This document shows positions 62,694 to 64,000 of a DNA stretch of 64,000 bases, piece after piece. The notes below the pieces were generated by a model, which saw only the letters and a program-made list of their open reading frames with translations, was not told the origin of the DNA and ran no database searches. Position numbers and translations under genes: made by a program. The DNA is from Streptomyces guryensis. GTDB taxonomy: Bacteria > Actinomycetota > Actinomycetes > Streptomycetales > Streptomycetaceae. Position 1 is the stretch's first letter. Each line of letters begins with the position of its first letter. The DNA lies in the NCBI RefSeq assembly GCF_021261325.1, contig NZ_JAJSBI010000012.1, forward strand, positions 62,001 to 126,000. Direction: 5' to 3'.

Positions 62694-63888
62694 TGTCGGT
62701 CGCCGACTTCTCGGTGATCTTCTTGAAGAAGGCGGCCAGCGGGCGGGAGGCCAGCAGCCGGTACATGCGGTCCCGGCTGCGGATGCGCCGCTCGGTGGGC
62801 GGCGCGAAGAACGGGCCCGCGTTGCCCGAGGTCTTCTGGCAGCCCTTCGCGAAGCCGGTGATCCGGGCCTCGTACGCGGCGAACGCCGTACGGTGGTCCC
62901 CGCCCGCGAGCGCCAGTTCACCGGCGAGGACGTACGAGCCGACGATCGCCACGCCCGTCCCCATGCCGCCCATGGTCGCCCCGTAGCCCGCGTCTCCGAG
63001 GAGTGCCACGCGCCCCTTGGTGAGCCGGTCGACATGGATCTGGGCGATCGCGTCGAAGTAGAGGTCGTCGGTCTGTTCGAGGGCCTTGAGGACGTTCGGC
63101 CCCTCCCAGCCCGTCCCCGCGAACCGCTCGGCGAGGATCCGCTTCTGCCCTGCGACGTCCCGGCGGTCGTACGACAGCGGTTCCGACCGGAAGACCAGCA
63201 GGGCGCCCGCCCGGTCCGGGGCGCCGTCGTAGTTGCCGATCATGATCGCGCGGCCGGGCTCGCTGTAGGTTCGGCCGGTGCGGTCCAGGCCCAGGTGGTT
63301 GGGGACCTCGAAGCCCGCCACATAGTGGTCGAAGAAGCGCAGGTGGTGGGACTCGTCGCCGAAGACGAGGGCGCGGGTGTTCGAGTGCAGGCCGTCCGCG
63401 CCGATCACCAGGTCGAAGCGGCGGGCGGGACCCTGCTCGAAGGTGACGTCGACACCGTCGGCCGTGTCGGTGAGCGTGGCGATCGAGTCGCCGAACACGT
63501 ACTCGACGCGGTCGCTGGTGCGCTCGTACATGATCCGTGCGAGCTCGCCCCGGAAGATCTCGACGTCGCCACTCATCATCTCCGCGGGCAGGTCCACCTT
63601 CGGGGAGCCGTCCGCGTCGACGACGATCTGACGGCCCATGTGGGTCTGGCGGGCGTGGATCTCGTCCCAGATGCCCATGGCGGTGAGGACGGTTCGGTGG
63701 ACGTGACCGCGGAAGTCGACCGCGAAGCCGCCGCCGCGCAGTTCCGGCGCCTTCTCGACGACGGTGACGCGGGCGCCGTGGCGGAGCAGGTTGAGGGCGA
63801 GGGCCGGGCCGGCGACGCTGGCGCCGGAGATGAGGACGTTCAGGTGGCTGAGGCTCTGTGTGTTCGTCGTGCTCCGTGTCTTCGTCAT
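62668..63888 (-). CDS. FAD-dependent monooxygenase (aromatic hydroxylase type)
   Basis: 406 residues. Class A flavoprotein monooxygenase: N-terminal dinucleotide fold NVLISGASVAGPALALNLLR, FRGELARIMYER, the DG motif DLVIGADGLHSNTR, and the GD motif KGRVALLGDAGYGATMGGMG. Related enzymes hydroxylate tetracycline-like or other aromatic polyketides, some conferring resistance. The substrate is unknown. Its 3' end overlaps thiD. Upstream on the same strand lies the end of another gene, 35 bases away. Confidence 0.88.
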   Translation of the reverse strand: MTKTRSTTNTQSLSHLNVLISGASVAGPALALNLLRHGARVTVVEKAPELRGGGFAVDFRGHVHRTVLTAMGIWDEIHARQTHMGRQIVVDADGSPKVDLPAEMMSGDVEIFRGELARIMYERTSDRVEYVFGDSIATLTDTADGVDVTFEQGPARRFDLVIGADGLHSNTRALVFGDESHHLRFFDHYVAGFEVPNHLGLDRTGRTYSEPGRAIMIGNYDGAPDRAGALLVFRSEPLSYDRRDVAGQKRILAERFAGTGWEGPNVLKALEQTDDLYFDAIAQIHVDRLTKGRVALLGDAGYGATMGGMGTGVAIVGSYVLAGELALAGGDHRTAFAAYEARITGFAKGCQKTSGNAGPFFAPPTERRIRSRDRMYRLLASRPLAAFFKKITEKSATDIKLPDYPA

Positions 63889-63922
63889 GGGGTGAGCTTC
63901 GACGGCGGCGCTGACCGTCCTC

Positions 63923-64000
63923 CTACCGTCCGCTGACCGCCGCTGACCGCAGGCTCCGGCCCTGCTCGAAGGCCTTGACGTACGCCTCGGGTGACAGCCG
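63923..64000 (-). CDS. 3' end of an unidentified gene (partial)
   Basis: The last 25 codons are in the window: RLSPEAYVKAFEQGRSLRSA, then AVSGR and a TAG stop at 63923. The sequence resembles the C-terminal end of large ATPase/LuxR- or AfsR-type regulators (E-x-Y-x-x-A-F-x-x-G-R-x-L), but this is too little for an assignment. It may be co-transcribed with the monooxygenase. Confidence 0.45.
   Translation of the reverse strand, partial: RLSPEAYVKAFEQGRSLRSAAVSGR

Noticed and set aside
1..64000. Mobile elements, phage genes, integrative element borders, CRISPR arrays, rRNA genes
   Set aside because: None could be supported. The tRNA cluster was examined for an attachment-site duplication of a tRNA 3' end with an integrase nearby, and no integrase was seen.

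Overview
The window is high-GC actinobacterial chromosome and is almost certainly a Streptomyces core region. Evidence for this is the strong GC bias at third codon positions, frequent GTG starts, leaderless promoters, an HU protein with a lysine-rich tail (HupS type), two adjacent conservons (cvn), an acyl-CoA carboxylase beta/epsilon pair, and a gene order (serA, proline catabolism, leuB, ilvE, urease-like genes, cimA, accB-accE, cvn, gltX, ndgR-leuCD, hupS, cofC-gpsA-ddl-thiL-thiD) that I recognise from the serA-thiD part of Streptomyces chromosomes. No transposase, integrase, phage gene, CRISPR array or rRNA was seen.

Layout. 1-1.3 kb: the 3' end of serA, then a decayed TetR gene. 1.3-8.8 kb: an MFS exporter divergent from a MocR-type regulator, an unknown gene, a PucR-type regulator divergent from proline dehydrogenase, and delta-1-pyrroline-5-carboxylate dehydrogenase. 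8.8-11.7 kb: a broken alpha/beta hydrolase, two small proteins and a Tat-exported lipoprotein phosphatase. 11.7-14.2 kb: leuB and ilvE. 14.2-20.3 kb: an NCS1 permease divergent from an unusual operon of fused urease gamma-beta, urease alpha, agmatine deiminase, a small zinc-ribbon protein and a TetR regulator. 20.3-22.3 kb: citramalate synthase behind a probable isoleucine attenuator. 22.3-25.3 kb: a beta-propeller protein, then a DUF397 gene, a truncated DUF5753 regulator and a truncated GH3 enzyme meeting at a deletion joint. 25.3-32 kb: membrane and secreted proteins (Gly-rich tail protein, MarR with a FUSC transporter, YceI, a PL8 polysaccharide lyase). 32-34 kb: accB-accE. 34-45 kb: two tandem conservons. 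45-50 kb: a small repeat protein, a FAH-family hydrolase, gltX, a DUF4241 protein, a HAD hydrolase, and five tRNA genes for Gln and Glu only. 50-55.6 kb: a MerR regulator divergent from DUF4188, ndgR divergent from leuC-leuD, a small helical protein, hupS. 55.6-64 kb: a small OB-like protein, cofC, plsC-type acyltransferase, gpsA, ddl, a lipoprotein, a RAM-domain protein, thiL-thiD, and an FAD monooxygenase.

How the genes fit together. Branched-chain amino acid synthesis is spread over leuB, ilvE, cimA and leuCD, with NdgR next to leuCD and a leader peptide containing tandem Ile codons before cimA. Proline is oxidised to glutamate by two enzymes beside a PucR regulator. gltX lies about 1.5 kb upstream of an all-Gln/Glu tRNA cluster, which fits a GluRS that charges both tRNAs.

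The best candidate for an undescribed system is the orphan urease-like operon at 15.7-20.3 kb. It keeps every metal-binding residue of urease but has lost the flap cysteine and has no nickel accessory genes nearby. It is translationally coupled and linked to agmatine deiminase, and it shares a divergent control region with a nucleobase-type permease in which the motif TTAGA-N4-CACTC occurs twice.
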